A stretch of 64,000 nucleotides of DNA from Mallotus nudiflorus (Eukaryota > Streptophyta > Magnoliopsida > Malpighiales > Euphorbiaceae): contig CANTUR010001077.1 in NCBI GenBank assembly GCA_947683625.1, positions 1 through 64,000 of the forward strand, read 5' to 3'. The notes beneath the pieces were generated by a model. It made no database searches. It was not told the DNA's origin and worked only from the letters and a program-made list of their open reading frames with translations. Shown here one piece after another: positions 62,317-64,000 of the stretch (positions within the stretch are counted from its first letter, which is position 1; the number at the start of each line of letters is the position of its first letter). The position numbers and the translations under genes are program-made.

Positions 62317-64000
62317 GTGCATTCAATTATGTCAACTGTATTCGTGAGTTTATAATTCTAGAATAAGTGGTTAGTATTGTAAGTACGCATTCAGAATAAC
62401 ATGTTCAAAAGGATTTGTGCACGAATTTGCATGCGTTCACGTTTTGCGTACAAACATGTGCAAATGTGCAGAAACTGTGCATTCGATTATGTCAACTGTA
62501 TTCATGAGTTCAGAATTCTAGAATAAGTAGTTGTTATTGTAAATATGCAAATGGAACATTGGATAACATGTTCAAAACTATTTGTGTACAAATTTGCACG
62601 AGTTCACGTTTTGCACACAATCATGTGCAAATGTGGACAAATTGTGAATTCGATTATGTCAATTATATTCATGAGCTTAGAATTAAAGAATAAGTAGTCA
62701 GTATTTTTTATATGCAATTGGAACATTGGATAACATGTTCAAAACTATACGTACAAAAATTTACACGAGTCCACGTTTTGTGTAGAAACATGTGCAAATG
62801 TGCACAAATTGTGCACTCAATTATGTCAAGTGCATTCATCAGTTTAGAATTCTAGAATAAGTACTTAGTATCGTAAATATGCAATTGGAACATTAGATAA
62901 CATGTTCAAAAACATTTGTGCACAAATTTGCACGAGTTCACATTTTGCATTCAAACATGTGCAAATGTGCCTAAATTGTGCATTCAATTATGTCAACTGT
63001 ATTCATGGGTTTATAACTCTAGGATAAGTATTGTGAATATGCAATTAGAACATTGGATAACATGTTCAAAACCATTGGTGCACAAATTTACACGAGTTCA
63101 CGTTTTGCGCATAAACATGTGCAAATGTGCACAAATTGTGCATTCAATTATTATGTCAATTGTGTCCACGAGTTTAGAATTCTAGAATAATTACTTATTA
63201 TTATAAATATTGAATTGGAACATTGGATAACATGTTCAAAACCATTTGTGAACAACTTTGCACGAGTTCACGTTTTGCGTTCAAACATGTGCAAACGTGC
63301 ACAAATTGTGAATTCAATTGTGTCTACTGTGTTCATGAGTCCATAATTCTAGAATAAGTACCTAGCGTTGTAAATATTCAATTGGAACATCGGAAAACAT
63401 GTTCAAAACCATTTGTGCACAAAATTGCACGACTTCACGTTTTGCGTACAAATATGTGCAAATGTGCACAAATTGAGCATTCGATTATGCCAATTGTATT
63501 CATGAGTTTATAATTCTAGAATAATTAGTTAGTATTGTAAATACGCAATTGGAAGATTGGATAACATGTTCAAAAGAAGGATTTGTGCACAAATTTGCAT
63601 GTGTTCACGTTTTGCGTACAAACATGTGCAAATGTGCACAAATTGTGCATTGAATTATGTCAATCGTAATCATGAGTTTAGAATTCTAGAATTAGTAGTT
63701 ATTACTGTAAATGTGAAATTGGAACATTGGATAACTTGTTCAAAAGTATTCGTGCACAAATTTGTACGAGTTCACGTTTTGCACACAAACGTGTGCAAAT
63801 GTGGAAAAAATTGTGCATTCAATTATCTCAGTTGTATTCATGAGTTTAGAATTAAAGAATGAGCATTTAGGGTTGTTAATATGCAATTGGAACATTGGAT
63901 AACTTGTTTAAAACCATTTGTGCACAAATTTGCACGAGTTCACGTTTTGTGTACAAAACATGTGTGCACAAACTGTGCATTCAATTATGTCAAATGTATT
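62317..64000. repeat. Satellite block E (variant HOR, runs off the window)
   Basis: The block starts in mid-m8 like block D and carries the same private variants (CATTCAG near 62392, extra AAATGTGC near 62461, GCATAAAC near 63112). Unit start is at 62883. At 63879/63880, the base where B1 and B2 join the satellite, this unit instead continues normally into m7, so it is the uninterrupted allele of the insertion site. Confidence 0.95.

Larger units (their letters stand above)
54928..63879. repeat. Composite repeat: 2 x 4476 bp (family B fragment + one satellite remnant HOR)
   Basis: Bases 54928-59403 and 59404-63879 are two tandem copies of one unit. Each consists of about 2.91 kb of minus-strand retroelement and about 1.56 kb of satellite. 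The offset of 4476 bp holds at both ends of the LTR, at the pol frame and at the truncation point. In the retroelement part two base differences were noticed (54962 C / 59438 A and 55556 A / 60032 C). Private satellite variants are shared by both copies. Satellite plus the missing 255 bp equals one 1817-1818-bp HOR, so this is an ordinary HOR carrying an insertion that was then duplicated. Confidence 0.93.

Noticed and set aside
1..64000. CRISPR-like array of direct repeats
   Set aside because: The repeats are contiguous satellite monomers without unique spacers, in a eukaryotic retroelement context.

Overview
The window looks like nuclear heterochromatin from a flowering plant, most likely a (peri)centromeric satellite array. 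No host gene, tRNA or rRNA is visible. Two things point to a plant: Ty3/gypsy-type LTR retrotransposons with a tRNA-iMet primer-binding site, and a tandem satellite with about 165-bp monomers in a multi-monomer higher-order repeat (HOR). Placement at a centromere is inference from repeat architecture and retroelement type. The species could not be identified.

Layout. About 49.8 kb is one satellite family, always in the same orientation. Eleven diverged monomers (152-170 bp) form an 1817-bp HOR that is repeated head-to-tail and is nearly identical from unit to unit (blocks 1-25808, 28886-34341, 39674-54927, 57841-59403, 62317-64000). Family A retroelement DNA interrupts it twice on the plus strand. 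The first is a complete two-LTR element at 25809-28885. The second is a three-LTR tandem (LTR-internal-LTR-internal-LTR) at 34342-39673. Both sit at the same base of the HOR with the same 5-bp target duplication. Family B interrupts it twice on the minus strand, at 54928-57840 and 59404-62316. These are 5'-truncated Ty3/gypsy elements carrying the 3' end of pol and the 3' LTR, and they are duplicates of each other within a 4476-bp composite satellite+retroelement repeat.

How the parts relate. Family A encodes only a Gag-like protein. Its open frame ends in a tail that resembles the end of the family B Pol protein and, like it, reads through the polypurine tract into the 3' LTR. Family A therefore looks like a non-autonomous, internally deleted relative that would need protease, reverse transcriptase and integrase from another element. 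Family B keeps the YxDD end of reverse transcriptase, RNase H and a full integrase with the DDE triad, but has lost its 5' LTR, gag, protease and most of RT.

Main interpretation. The retroelements appear to have been multiplied by the satellite's own unequal exchange and not by repeated transposition: identical insertion base and target duplication, an LTR SNP that places one crossover, 36-bp T tracts of equal length in three copies, and shared private variants in the satellite next to both B copies. The window records at least two steps in which a transposon is being absorbed into a satellite higher-order repeat.
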